The position numbers and the translations under genes were made by a program. From Tubulanus polymorphus (lineage: Eukaryota; Nemertea; Palaeonemertea; Tubulaniformes; Tubulanidae): DNA of 64,000 nt. Numbering within the stretch: the first letter of the stretch is position 1; each line of letters opens with the position of its first letter. This document shows positions 37,732-49,559 of the stretch, piece after piece. Where the stretch lies: the NCBI RefSeq assembly GCF_964204645.1, contig NC_134034.1, positions 5,141,414 to 5,205,413 on the forward strand. The letters are read 5' to 3'. Under the pieces are notes generated by a model, which saw only the letters and a list, made by a program, of their open reading frames with translations, made no database searches and was not told the DNA's origin.

Positions 37732-40024
37732 TACATTTTATCTTTCCAGAATTTATCAAGCCCTGATTTAAAACAGTCTGTGGAGGTGGCTGATACCACT
37801 TTTTCGGGGAGGGCAGTGCTTCATCTAGCATTAAAAAAGGCAGGGTGCTGATTTCAAATAAGGGCATTTTTACGCGTGATTCCATTGGAGCAAGGGTACA
37901 TAATAACGCACTCACGTCCGTTTTAGGGGCAACCTGCAATGTTCCCTATTGCATAGAATCGAGGTACCCCCTACTACAATTGAGGACTAGAAACTATGTT
38001 TAACTCTTGCCATGAGTGACATACTTGACCACAGTACATCCTTACACCTATGCCTGTCAATGAACAAAAATAATCAGATAGGGCTTTCAAAATTATTTGG
38101 AAAACCAGTTGCAGACAAAAATGGCAGAAAAAAGCAATCTCAAAAAGCAAATGATACAGCGAAAAAAGCCAGCAATAGTGTATAGGCCTACATGAAATTG
38201 CATTTTTTAATGTTAGAAATATCAAATTAATTGATTTAAATTGATAGTGTTAGTGATTGGCGAGTGACTGTTGATAATTGGTAGGCAGCCAGCTTAAGAA
38301 CACATTATTGCTATTAGGCCACTCAAACTAAATTGTCTCTGCAAGTCTCCCTGTAAGTTCACCGCAAAAAGTTTTTCACCTTGTGTATATACAATTTGTC
38401 TAATAGTCTAGATACAAAGATCCAGAGCATCACGATGTGTTCAAAACGAAACAATCCATCGAATATACACTACCAGCTTTACAACGGCAGTCGCTAGAAT
38501 GATTGGCAGTAGTTTGGAAGGCAGCCAATTTCTTGGAAACTAAAACTAGGCCACGCGTCTGAGGCACGTTTTCACACGATGCACACTGACTGCAGTACAT
38601 TTAAATATAACCACTGATCACATGAGCTACTATCGTTGATATCATACGAGATATTGCATAGCCGTCGCACGATTCTTACTAACAGTCGGGTGTGAAAGCT
38701 TATTTTGAAAGCCCTGACTGATTACTCGTGACTCGAGGGTGGACCTGCGGCAAGTGATGAGGGCACAAGGGCGAGCATGGGACACATCTGAAGGGCACAA
38801 GGGCGGCTATTTTCGGGGGCGGGGCGGACCGCCCCTCCATTTTTGGCTAGATGAAGCACTGGGAGGGTGTTCCACATGTTTACTACTCTTTGGGTAAAGA
38901 ACATCCTTCTGACTTCTTTTTTCGACCTTAATTTCTTGAGTTTCTTACTATGCCCTCTAAGTTGACGAAGGCTCACTTCAGGGGGTAACAGCTTTGAGGT
39001 GTTGACATTATAGTGCCCACTTATATAATTATATGTCATAATCATATCGCCTCTCTCTCTACGGTAAGAGAGGGTCGGCAGTTTTAGGTGTCTCAGTCTG
39101 TCTTCATACGACATATCTCTAAGGCTTTGAACCAGCTTCGTAGCCCTCCGCTGTACCTTTTCGAGTGCCTCTGTGTCAATTTTTAACCAGGGTCTCCATG
39201 CAGATATGCCGTACTCCAGTATTGGGCGTACTAAGGCCTTGTATAGTAGACAGAAAGTGCTAGGTTCCAAATAGGTGAACGCTCTTTTTATTATTCCTAG
39301 CACCTTGTTCGATTTATTTACTACGGCATTTGTTTGGTCTTTGAAGCTTAGCTTATTATCTATTAGAACCCCAAGGTCCCTTTCAATGCTACTTCCGGCG
39401 ATTCTAACGGTTTTTCCTTCTGATATCATTGTGTACTCATACGGTCTGTCATTTGCCAAAATGCATAACTATACATTTCTCTGGATGGAATTGCATTTGC
39501 CACTTTAATGCCCACTCACTTAGCATATTCAGATCTTGTCGAAGGATGTTCCCATCATTATCATCTCTAATGACCCTGAATATTTTTGTGTCGTCAGCAT
39601 ACATCTTCATTGTACTTTTGATGCCACTAGGTAGATCATTGATATATATCACAAACAGCAATGGGCCTAGAACGCTACCTTGAGGGACTCCGCTGGTTAC
39701 AGTTTTCCATCCAGATAAATCACCGTCGATACAAACAGCCTGTTTTCTAGTGGTTAGGAAGTCACTGATCCAATCTAAAATTTTTCCCCTTATTCCGTAA
39801 TTGTCTACCTTCTTGAGCAGTCTTTTATGTGCGACCTTGTCAAAGGCTTTTTTAAAGTCGAGAAATACCACATCAAATGTTTCGTTTTTGTCAAGATAAG
39901 TCGTCCAGTCATTTAGGGTTTCAACTAGCTGTGTATTGGTCGATTTACCCTTAACAAATCCATGTTGATCAGGTGAAATTATATTATTATCAAGGAGATG
40001 TAACATCACCTTGTCCCTCATGAT
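37732..40024 (-). pseudogene. LINE (Jockey/CR1-like) reverse transcriptase, 5'-truncated, split by an insertion
   Basis: From 40021 downward the frame reads RDKVMLHLLDNN, then the RT motifs FLDFKKAFDKV (A), SGVPQGSVLGPLLF (B) and MYADDTKI (C, YADD). A frameshift near 39455 passes to a second frame (39459-38860) with the post-RT region CLLYKALVRPILEYGISAW. The coding then stops at NMWNTLP. The final residues (VVSATSTDCFKSGLDKFW and stop) reappear at 37815-37732, beyond a 1-kb insertion. It would copy element RNA by target-primed reverse transcription. Truncation, frameshift and insertion make it inactive. Confidence 0.85.
37815..38860. mobile_element. hAT-like nonautonomous insertion inside the LINE
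   Basis: The ends are inverted repeats: AGTGCTTCATCTAGC at 37815 and GCTAGATGAAGCACT ending at 38860. The flanks GGGAGGGC (37807-37814) and GGGAGGGT (38861-38868) match in seven of eight bases, consistent with an 8-bp target duplication. Removing it brings the two parts of the LINE C-terminus together. No transposase within. Confidence 0.7.
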
Positions 40025-40392
40025 GCACAGACTACACCAGCAATGATGCTACTGAACTAGTCATGATGTACCATCGCCATAGAACACGTTCTGCAGGCGG
40101 CTCATCAGCACAGTCTCCAGAAGAGTCAGCTGAGTATTGTTTATAAATTACTACTACATATCAAACCAGGTTTCTTAACAAACGGCCCTAACCGTTGTAG
40201 GCCTAAGTGAAAATACAAGACTTTTGAACGTAAGATGTATATTTTAATGTTTAAAACATAATTTAACAATGATGTAAGTATAATTTAAGAAAAATCAATA
40301 CAATCCAAATTCAATAAATTATATTGATATAAATTTGAGTTAGGCCTAGGCAACAATTAGACATAGGCCTAATTTCTCGAACAAGATTGCAC

Positions 40393-43380
40393 TTAAAGGT
40401 TTGCCGAATAGATATCTTTAATTTGTTTATATTCAGATTCTTTGAAAGCCAGCTGCAGGCGTTGATTCTGTATTTCTGGAGCTGTCAAAATACCGATGAA
40501 TGATTCGACGGGATGGTCTTCAATAATTTCATGCTCAGTCCATACGAATAGATTTTTGTTCATTAGCTGCTCAAGAAAGCAAATGCGAAGGTTATCGCAT
40601 GACATCTCTTCGACCTAAATAATGGAAAAAAGTGAGGAATTTGAATTAGTTTTCTTTCTATGACTCATTGTTATGTGTTCTGTTAATTTAAAAACCTTTA
40701 TCCCTTGCTTACCCGTCCGAAATATAAATGTTTCAGTCCTTTGAGACCTTCCTGTTCAATTGCGACGTAATCGCCTATTCTAAAAAGGATATTGAGAAAA
40801 TCCAATTAATTTACTTGATCAAATTTTATGATGTAACTTGATGAAAATAACATACTCTAATGAATCTACAGATGTATTGATAAAGTTATCTTGATATATT
40901 CTTGAAGTGCTTGGTTCAACTTCGCTAACGACGACTTTCTGAAGAAAAACAGTTTAAAATGAATGTATAGTGTAGTGTAAATACATGTAAGTATCTCCCT
41001 TTTTCAATCGTACCTTTGTTTTCTTCACGACTGACTTAAGTTTTGTTTCTTCCAATCTCAAATTTTTCTTTCGTTCAACCCTAAGTTTCTTTTCATTTTT
41101 TTCTTCCTCTCGCTTTCGTTTTAATACAGCAGCTTCTAATTTACTCTTGTAGGCTTCATCACTCGATATTATGAAGTAATGATCAGACGATGACTTTCTA
41201 TTAGCTTTAGGTTTCAAAGATTCTTTTGGATATATTAGTACATCGCTGTTACTACTTGTAGGATTGGATTTGTTGAAAAATGGAAACGGATCATTCGATT
41301 TCTCCTGAAATTATTAAATGCATCAAAAACAGTCTTTTTGAATGCTCCCTAAGAAGTATTGTAAAGAGGTAAGTTTTTAACTTACTGTATCCAGTTTGTA
41401 TTTCTTCCATGTGTGGTACATGGTATCAGGTAAATTGTATCCTTCTTGCAGACGTTTATTATATTTTGTCAATTGGGCAGCTGTCAAAGATTTCTCTATT
41501 GCTGCGAGGACTAAATTTGCAGGGCACGGCCTCTGAATGCCATCTCCCTGGAAGAAGAAAATTAGAAAAACATTATATACAATGGTGATTGGGCGAAAAA
41601 AAGGCTTTAAGAACGTAGATTATACCTCTTCTGCTTGTAGAACTGGTACGCTTTTTCAATTTCAGTTTCGTCGCGGTCTTCTTCGTTTTCCTTATTCTGT
41701 TTGTTAGGTGAATTATCCTAATTGTATTAAACATTTTAACTTTTGAGAATTTAGAATTATTTAGGGGCAAACATATCAATATCACGAACTAACCTCATCG
41801 ATGGGTATAGCATTGGCAATAAATGCCTCTTCAGGTAGTGATAAACAATTGTAGGGGTAAAGGCCTGTTGCACGAAACCCACTCACAATATTACTTGGAG
41901 TAACAGAAGCAACCCATGCTTTGTTAAATAATCCAAAAAAATTTGCATGGCCGTCAATTACTCCAGGGTTATTTGACATAAGATCGGCACAGATCGTGTT
42001 CCATGATATTTGAGTGGTCCGTACACAGATCTAGATATGAAATGAAAAAATTTAAAAAGGTCAATCCATTATTTATCATTGAATTCAAAATAGTATATTA
42101 CATTTACTAATATTTATTGAATATTAGAACCGACCTGTCTAATGGTTGCATATACTTGCTCGAATGAGCGGGCATTTCCACAAGTATAACGCCATTCTCT
42201 CTTGCATTCTCGATCAATTCCACAAAATTGTGGGAATTGTGACCATCGACAACTAGTATGTGTGGTCTTTCTTCACCAAGATTGCTAAGAAAAACTTCTC
42301 GAAACCATAATTCCGCTATACCCTAGATGATATTTAGGTATGTGAATTTAGGTCTATTTAGAAAAGTTGATTGATATTTCATCAATACTGATAGGTCTAT
42401 TTTTATTTGCCATAGGACATACCTGTTTCGTCCATCCAGTTTCTGAGACGCTTATTTTGCTTTGCCTGGGTGCATTTTGCAAATCATAGCCCATTAAGGA
42501 TGCTCTCGTTTTTCCTTTGCAGATAAAATGCGGTGGCAGGTGTTGCCCAGCCGCATTAACGCATCCGATAATTGTTATCATTTCTTTATTTCCACTTGTG
42601 CGGGTTGGAATGGTTTTCGATCCTTTCCTGTTCATTTCAATGTAAGTACATGTATAGGTTTTATTATTTAATAGCCTAGAAGTAGCAACTTCGAAAGGTC
42701 ATCGCAGGTATAAGATGTATTTAAACTTATTAGAAATTAATTCAATTATACAACGTTTGTACGAATCAAGTTTTTCTTTCATTTACATAATTCTTTCGAT
42801 GTCAACTATCTGGTATATGGAATTATTACCTGGCGACAACGAGTGGAGGACGAAAATCGAGTTGGATTCCAGTTTCATCCATATTCCATATTCTCCATGG
42901 TTCATCATGTAGATTGTTATCATCAAGAACAGTTTTGTATACCGCATAGAATTTTGCAAGTTTTTCAGGTGAAATGGCCTTGACTCTGAACTGTTATGTA
43001 GCATCTGGTTTACGGAGCGACAATTCAGGATGCCTCTTTTTCATGCCCTGCCACCAGCAATCGCTGGGCATTCCACCAGCGAACGGTGTCCCACTTTTAA
43101 TTGCAAGGTTTGTGGCGTAACGCAAAAAATTCGATTTGTTGAAACCTATTCCCATTGCAGCTCTATTGCAAGCATAATCGACCAATTCTTTTTCCAGATC
43201 CTTATTCAGGTAAGTTTTTCGACCTGCTGTACTGAATGGCTCCGTTCTTTTATGAACAACATCTTGAATCGTTGATCGTGGGACACCATACATTTTGCTG
43301 GCTGTTCGTATTGCCATTCCATTCCGGATGGCATCCAACGCATTTTGCTTCTGTGCGGCGGTGTATCGCACATAACTCAT
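40393..43380 (-). pseudogene. pogo/Tigger-type (DDE_1) transposase gene, multi-exon, with frameshift
   Basis: Start at 43380 with a psq-type helix-turn-helix (YTAAQKQNALDAIRNGMAIRTAS..YGVPRSTI) and the CENPB-like helix region. Next exons: about 42965-42830 (WRIWNMDETGIQL, first Asp), about 42635-42425 (NKEMITIIGCVNAAGQHLPP), about 42324-42140 ([16 protein letters not shown], second Asp; QPLD, third Asp) and about 42030-41790 (FNKAWVASVTPSNIVSGFRATGLYPYN). C-terminal exons lie at about 41549-41390, 41306-41010, 40940-40855, 40790-40715 and 40618-40393 (Lys/Glu-rich coiled coil, then IGDYVAIEQEG). One frameshift lies near 42015, just after GPLK. It would bind element ends and cut DNA. Exon borders are approximate. 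Confidence 0.75.
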
Positions 43381-43842
43381 ATTTGATAATTCTGTAAAAT
43401 CGAAAACTATTCATTATTGGTTATAATAAAGGCTTAAGAAATATACCTTATTTTGTTATTATGTTTATAATAAAGGCTTAAGAAATATTTAAAAATATTT
43501 TGTTATCTTTATGGGTTTCTATAAGAAGGAAGTCGTTTTTATTATTAGGCCTAGCTTTTATCTTGTTAAAAAATTTATTTAGATATTGATTGGATTAACT
43601 TGATTTTAGTTAAGTATTGAAATATGCTCAAGCCTAACTGAAATTTCATTATGAAATTTTCATAGGTGAAATTTCATTATGAAGTTTTCCTAGGTGAAAT
43701 TTCATCATTGATGTTTTCCTAGGATAAAAAATGCCTGTCTAGAAAAGCTGTTTCAGCTAGTGATTTTCAATGTATGCTACACTATGCCTGACACGAACCG
43801 TCTGCACACTGACATAGATCGATCTGGTTCACTCGCTAAAAA

Positions 43843-45072
43843 CACAGGGGCTCGTATCAGAGTTGTAGGTAATGTAAAAACGATAATCTGTTAATCCAAT
43901 GTATATAGTATATATAAAATAACAAGGGGGCTAACGACGCTCACAAACTACTCAACTTCAGTCGCATACTTTTTCGTTATTTTTCATCCGATTTTGATAA
44001 TCCAGGCATGATATGAAAGCTAATACCTTCCTGCTTCTAACGAAACTAATCCCGTTAATTTCCGATGAATAGTTCGTGAATTATATGTCTTTGAACGCGA
44101 AATTAGGGCCGAAATCGCCTGGACCGAAAATGCTATGACGCCGGTTTTTGCCGATTTCGAAATTTGAAACGTTGAGTTCGACACGAAATCCTTCACCGAT
44201 TTTGATGATCGAGAGCTTCAAATGCGCAAAACATTCTATACTTTCTGGATATTGCGGTTGTTTCGTTAATCCATACGATCTTCCAGCTATGCAAACGCGA
44301 ATTTTCCGATTTTACGTCAATTCACGCACTCGACACGCGATCTCAAAATGGCGACCTTGAACTTGAACTAGCAACAGGTCCGCAGTGAATTTTATTTCGT
44401 AACAATTCAATCAAATAATGTTTTATCTGATTTAAGCTAGAATAAACACGATCAGGTTATAATAGATTCTGAATTTCACGTAAATATACACAGAAAATAA
44501 ATTGGAAATAAAATTCATTTCGGTTCTGCATTGCGCTAAGCATTGTGGGAGATGACAATCGCCATTTTTAGATCGCGCATGGAGTTCGTGAATTGACGTA
44601 AAATCGGAAAATTCGCGTTTTCAAAGCTGGAAGATCGCATGGATTAACGAATCAACCGCAATATTTAGGAAATATAGAGTGTTCTGCGCATTTGAAGTCC
44701 TCGATCATCAAAATCGGTGAAGGATTTCGTGTCGAACTCAACGTTTTAAATTTCGAAATCGACAAAAACCGGCGTCATAGCATTTTCGGTCCAGGCGATT
44801 TCGGCCCTAATTTCGCGTCCAAAGACATATAATTCACGAACTATTCATCGGAAATTAACGGGATTAGTTTCGTTAGAAGCAGGAAGGTATTAGCTTTCAT
44901 ATCATGCCTAGATTATCAAAATCGGATGAAAAATAACGAAAAAGTAAGCGACTGAAGTTGAGTAGTTTGTGAGCGTCGTTAGCCCCTTCTTGTTATTTTA
45001 TATATACTATATACATTGGATTAACAGATTATTGTTTTTACATTACCTAAAACTCTGATACGAGCCCCTGTG
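43843..45072. mobile_element. Long near-palindromic foldback element with hAT-like ends
   Basis: It begins CACAGGGGCTCGTATCAG and ends with the inverse (CTGATACGAGCCCCTGTG). Arms of about 510 bp are complementary almost throughout; the unpaired middle is about 44355-44565. Flanks GCTAAAAA (43835-43842) and GCTAAAAG (45073-45080) match at seven of eight positions, as expected for an 8-bp hAT target duplication. CAGGGG near the ends also fits hAT. No transposase. A one-arm fragment lies at 35285-35415. Confidence 0.78.
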
Positions 45073-45219
45073 GCTAAAAGTGGATTAATAAGTGATTTTA
45101 GGATTAGAAAACACTTTTTCAGGATTATGTGTGTTCACATTGAGGAATATATATCGATTAGATTAAACAGGTAAGTGTGAAATTGTATTTCTCTCCAACA
45201 TCGGCCCGGCCGAAATTGT

Positions 45220-45656
45220 AGTGAAATACTTCGTCAGTCGGTTCCGCGGGGGCCGAAATTGAAGTGAACAGTATGATCTTTGAAAACAACGGTATTTTTT
45301 AAATATGAAATTTTAACTAAAAATGCCGTTGTTTTTTTAAAGAATAGTTGCCCCCAATGCTATTAAGAGTGCTTAAAACATCAGTGAGCATGAGTACACT
45401 TTATTGATCGAGTAGATTTGGCTTACATTCTAATGATGTTTGTAGGTTAAATTTCCCGGAATCGCTGCAGACAGCTCAAGTGTTGATGACGTCATCAATA
45501 TCTCTCGGCGAATCAAAAAGCGCGATTTGGTGATTTCTAAACACTGCCACCTAACATTCCGGCTAGGCATTATCATTCATTGACTTACGTGATTTAGTAT
45601 ATAGCTCAATTAATTTGACGGCCGAAATTGAAGTAAAGGCCGAAATTAGAGTGAAT
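45220..45656. repeat. Four copies of the GGCCGAAATTGAAGTGAA motif
   Basis: GGCCGAAATT followed by (G/T)AAGTGAA-like sequence occurs at about 45222, 45250, 45620 and 45638, all in the same orientation. The last copy abuts the broken edge of the LINE endonuclease at about 45656. This looks like the terminal and subterminal motifs of an inserted element, but I cannot define both ends. Confidence 0.4.
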
Positions 45657-46930
45657 TACCCTATCCTCCTTTGTAAATACCCCGGCAAAGTAGGTGTTAA
45701 ACACCTCGACTTTTTCGTGGTTGGTTGCTGTTTTCTTAGTTGTACCGTTGATACTATACTCTTGGTCCGGGATATTACTTCTGGTGACTGTCTTCGATCT
45801 ACAGTATTTCAAGAAAGCCTTAGGATTTTTCTTTGCTTCTTTTGCAATGTTCTTCTCAAATTGCTTCATCGCTTTTCTGGTTTCCCTACGTGCAGCGTTA
45901 CTTGCTTGGGTATAGGTGTCATAATCTTCTTGTCTATGATGTCAGAGGTACTTGCTCCAGGCCTTGCGCTTATTTCTTATTTTACTCATTGTGTTGCGGT
46001 TCATCCACAGTGGAGACCGTGTGTTTTTTTGCCCAGCATTTTTGCTTGATGGTACAAACAAGTTTTCTGCTTCGATGATAGAGGATTTAATCTTTAACCA
46101 ACATTGTTCTACATCAAGTTCCTCCAAGTCGTTCACTGGTAAATCCTGTGTCAATTTCTCACTTATCTTTACAAAGTCACCTCGGTTATAATTCTTCCTA
46201 GTGCATCTATCTATTTTCAGCTTTTTCGGAGTCGAATTTAGGTTGAATCTCAGGCAAAGATGGTCACTTTTTCCTAATGGCGGGAGATATTGGGTGTTTT
46301 CAACCTCGTCGGATGAAAAAGTAAATACCAGGTCCAGTATATTCTTCTGTTGGTTAATTCTATGTCTAGTTGGCTGTAAGATGTTTTGTGTTGAAAAGGC
46401 ATCTTGACAGCTTTCTAAGAATTTTGAGGCTTCGTGGTTTACGGACCGTACTGCCGTTGACATGTTGTCCCAATTAATTTCCGGAAAATTGAAGTCCCCA
46501 CCGAGAAGGAGTTGGTACTCTCTCATATTTCCTAATCTCTTAATTGTATTGTGTAGCGCCTCATTGTTTTGATAATTGCTACTGGGACTTCCATACATGC
46601 ATCCCACTAACAGGGGCCTTTGAGATTTGTCCATTTCTATTTCAACCCAGATGGCTTCCTGGAATCCCACTCCTTCCAGCAGTTTTGAGTTAGGCTCAGT
46701 AGATTTTAGACATTTTTCACGTAAAGATCAATGCCTCTAACTCCCGGGTTTTCTACATTTGAGTATATGTCATAGTTCTCACTACCTTCGATCGAATATC
46801 ATGTTGTTATCGCACGGTTGGAAGCGTGTCGATTTTGGATTGTCTTCGGTGATGCACAGTAGGTCAGGTCTCTCCTTTTTTACTAATAGACTTAACTCCA
46901 ACTTTTTGTTCATCAGGCAGTCTGCTAAAG
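45656..46930 (-). pseudogene. LINE endonuclease half (APE-type) plus linker, decayed
   Basis: The minus strand begins near 46930 with NKKLELSLLVKKERPDLLCITE, the usual opening of an APE-type endonuclease. A stop and frameshift occur around 46690-46780. It then continues (46670-45942) with LLVGCMYGSPSS, LLGGDFNFPEINWD, ILDLVFTF and LGKSDHLCLRF, the catalytic GDFN and SDH motifs. A second frameshift precedes FLKYCRSKTV and FNTYFAGVFTKED, the linker to RT. Coding ends abruptly at about 45656. It would nick target DNA. Style and orientation match the RT half at 37732-40024. Confidence 0.82.
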
Positions 46931-47996
46931 ATGTCCTGGAGGCTCCGACTTCCCTCCTCGGTCCCGGACCGAGTCCTCGGGGTATACGCGGGTTTCGTCG
47001 TCATCGTCATCGTCATGTACGAAAAGGAGGCTTGATAAGGCCTATAGCTGTAGCGGAAAACGGGGGCAAGGCGGTGCTGCCCTCTCTCTTCGAATATGGC
47101 GGTCGTTCTTCTGCTCGTCCCATAAATTCGTCGATATAATCGGCAACCATCTAATTTGTCAGGATGTCTAAACAGGTAAAAATCTTATCTTCTAAGCCCG
47201 CTACGGAGTTCGCTCACGTCGAATGATTTCTGGTAGTGAAATCAAAAAGGGAAATAACTAATATTTCGCCGCAAGGGATGATCCTCATGAGAAACCGAGA
47301 GAGATAAATATATAAAAATAGCCACGATATGAAAATTCTAATCTAGTGTATACAGATCGTGCACACCGAGCACGAATAACCTATTTTTCGGTATACGCTT
47401 ATTCTCTGCAACATGTCTCTTACATGCCCGCAAGGCCCTCAGTATATAAATCGGGTTGCCCACCCCGAATTATACCTGGATCTACCCTGGCCTACATTCG
47501 ATCGGTCTTTAGAATAATCTCGTAATCTTAAAACGGCCTGATACGAAAAGAATTGTTCCTCAGTCCTTGTTAGATTCTGACAATCACCAATAGAATAGTC
47601 TAAAGCTGCATATGAAATACTGTATGAAATTATTATTTAACGGTTTAGAATACTCTAATAATAGAGTACACCATATTTATATACATTATTTACAAATTTA
47701 CATTATTCCTAATAAAATATCGCTCTTTCAAAATCTAATTCGTTTCTTTTTAGTAGCTAGTGTTAAACCGTCTAAATATCCTGTCTTTAAAAATAAAGAC
47801 AAACGTACGACTGAGGTACGACGATACGTCTTTTACTACCGCGTATAACTAAGGGACTAAGATATTAATAAATATATCAGCAGAGCAAGCTGTCGATCAC
47901 GATTATCGTAAAAACGATAAAAGGAGACGGCTATATCTAACTGAATAGATATTATCGTAGAATTGATTACCGCGAACCAACTACGTGAATGGTCGG
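46931..47996. other. Region upstream of the LINE endonuclease, no gene recognised
   Basis: The first about 200 bp are CG-richer with a GTCATCGTCATCGTCATG run (about 47000-47017) and may be LINE 5' sequence. The remainder to the inverted-repeat element at 48006 shows nothing I recognise. Confidence 0.4.
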
Positions 47997-48005
47997 TCAG
48001 CCCGG

Positions 48006-49152
48006 CGGTGTTGTCATATCGCGGAAAGACGGAATCGCGGAATTTTCCAAAAACGCGGAATTTCTTCATTTTTACTATAAATAGTGAACGGGTTTTCCCA
48101 CGGGGATACCCACTGTCAGACAGGGCACCGGACCCAGCTTTTCAACACTGGGAATTAGTATTTGATAATTTATTATATCGCTAGTCGACAACTTAACGAT
48201 ACTGTTCCAAATAATGGAGAACCTAGGCAATACGTGCTTTGCGAATTCAGTGATACAGAGTATCGCTGCATTAACTGAATGAATACAAATCGATGGTACG
48301 TAAACGTAGGATTTGTGACACCATGGGTCATTCTCAAGGACTCACTTCCGAGTTAAGATTTGACTCTGGTCTCTGGATTTAAAACATTGGAAATGAATTG
48401 ATTCTAAGTGACTTAGAGTTAACTCACAACTGTGGAACTGTATCGATGTCAGACGAAAATAAATAGACATTATGTATATTTCATTCTGGTTTAGGATTGT
48501 TCATGCGTGTTGTGTGTCTACATTGTTGTTATAAGCGAAGAATGTGGTTTATCTTTTAGAATTAAATTATATGAAAGATTATAAAATGGTTTCGTTTTTT
48601 TAACGTTTACTTTGTGACTGCTATAACATATATGTTCCTATGCTGATTATTTGGATCAAAAGAATCTTATTCGTACCGGTACTGGACGACCGTAAAATTA
48701 TAATGATTTCAAAGGAATTGGAACCGGTACTTGTTTGGTCGTAGGATTTCGTGTTTGCAACCATCTACAACTACAGTCCGACACCGCGAACGTGCTCAAT
48801 ATTTATCTGATAATATTCGTTTCTGAAGTTCTCAAAAAGTCGATGAACTTCGATAGCCGAAGTTTGCCTAGTAGAAATAGACATTAGGTGCCTGGTCTCT
48901 TTCACCTCACTTGATTCTGACTTCTTCTACAGGTGGCAGCCAGTCAACGGTATCGTAATATAATGATTCCATATAAAATTGCCTGCAAATAATGGGATTC
49001 GAACCTTAGTCGTTGCATCGATCGGTCCGGTGCCCTGTCCGACAGTGGGTATCCCCGTGGGAAAACCCGTTTACTATTTAAAGTAAAAATGAAGAAATTC
49101 CGCGTTTTTGGAAAATTCCGCGATTCCGTCTTTCCGCGATATGACAACACCG
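48006..49152. mobile_element. Inverted-repeat element with perfect 9-bp target duplication
   Basis: The arms of about 135 bp start CGGTGTTGTCATATCGCGG and are near-perfect inverses (48006-48135 versus 49022-49152). The sequence TCAGCCCGG occurs directly on each side (47997-48005 and 49153-49161). Long TIRs with a 9-bp duplication fit Mutator-like elements. The interior includes a relic of the MITE at 19312 (about 48325-48440) and no transposase. Confidence 0.82.
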
Positions 49153-49204
49153 TCAGCCCGGCAAAAGACCGGAGCTGACCGACAAACCAACTAATGCTGG
49201 CTCA

Positions 49205-49555
49205 ACTCCAGAACAGGTAAAAGTAGATCTGCGGGTTGGTTCCAACATTTTCACTGAGAAAAGTATTAATACGCGCAGATCGATAGAAAGAGTCACGTGA
49301 AGTAATTTTCAGAAGTCGGCAATCGGCAATCGGCAATCAGAAACCTGATAGTCGACCATTTCTCGGGTCGGCAGTCGGCAATCAGAAACTTGATTGTCGA
49401 CCATTTCTCGGGTCGGCAATCGGCAATCAGAAACTTGATTGTCGACCATTTCTCTGGTCGGCAATCGGCAATCAGAAACTATTATCACTAAAGTTCAATA
49501 GTTAAACAGGAAGATTGCCGACCCGAGAAATGGTCGACAATCGGCAACTTTAGTG
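49205..49555. repeat. Dispersed repeat carrying about 45-bp tandem units (copy 2)
   Basis: The first about 110 bp are nearly identical to 23435-23545. Four tandem 'ggcaatcagaaact/cctgat' units with CGACCATTTCTCGGGTCGG follow, then at about 49505-49550 an inverted unit, making a partial foldback. Confidence 0.7.
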
Positions 49556-49559
49556 ATAA

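Noticed and set aside
45615-46049. 144-codon plus-strand ORF with hydrophobic segments
   Set aside because: It is the antisense shadow of the LINE endonuclease and linker, whose motifs are clear on the minus strand.
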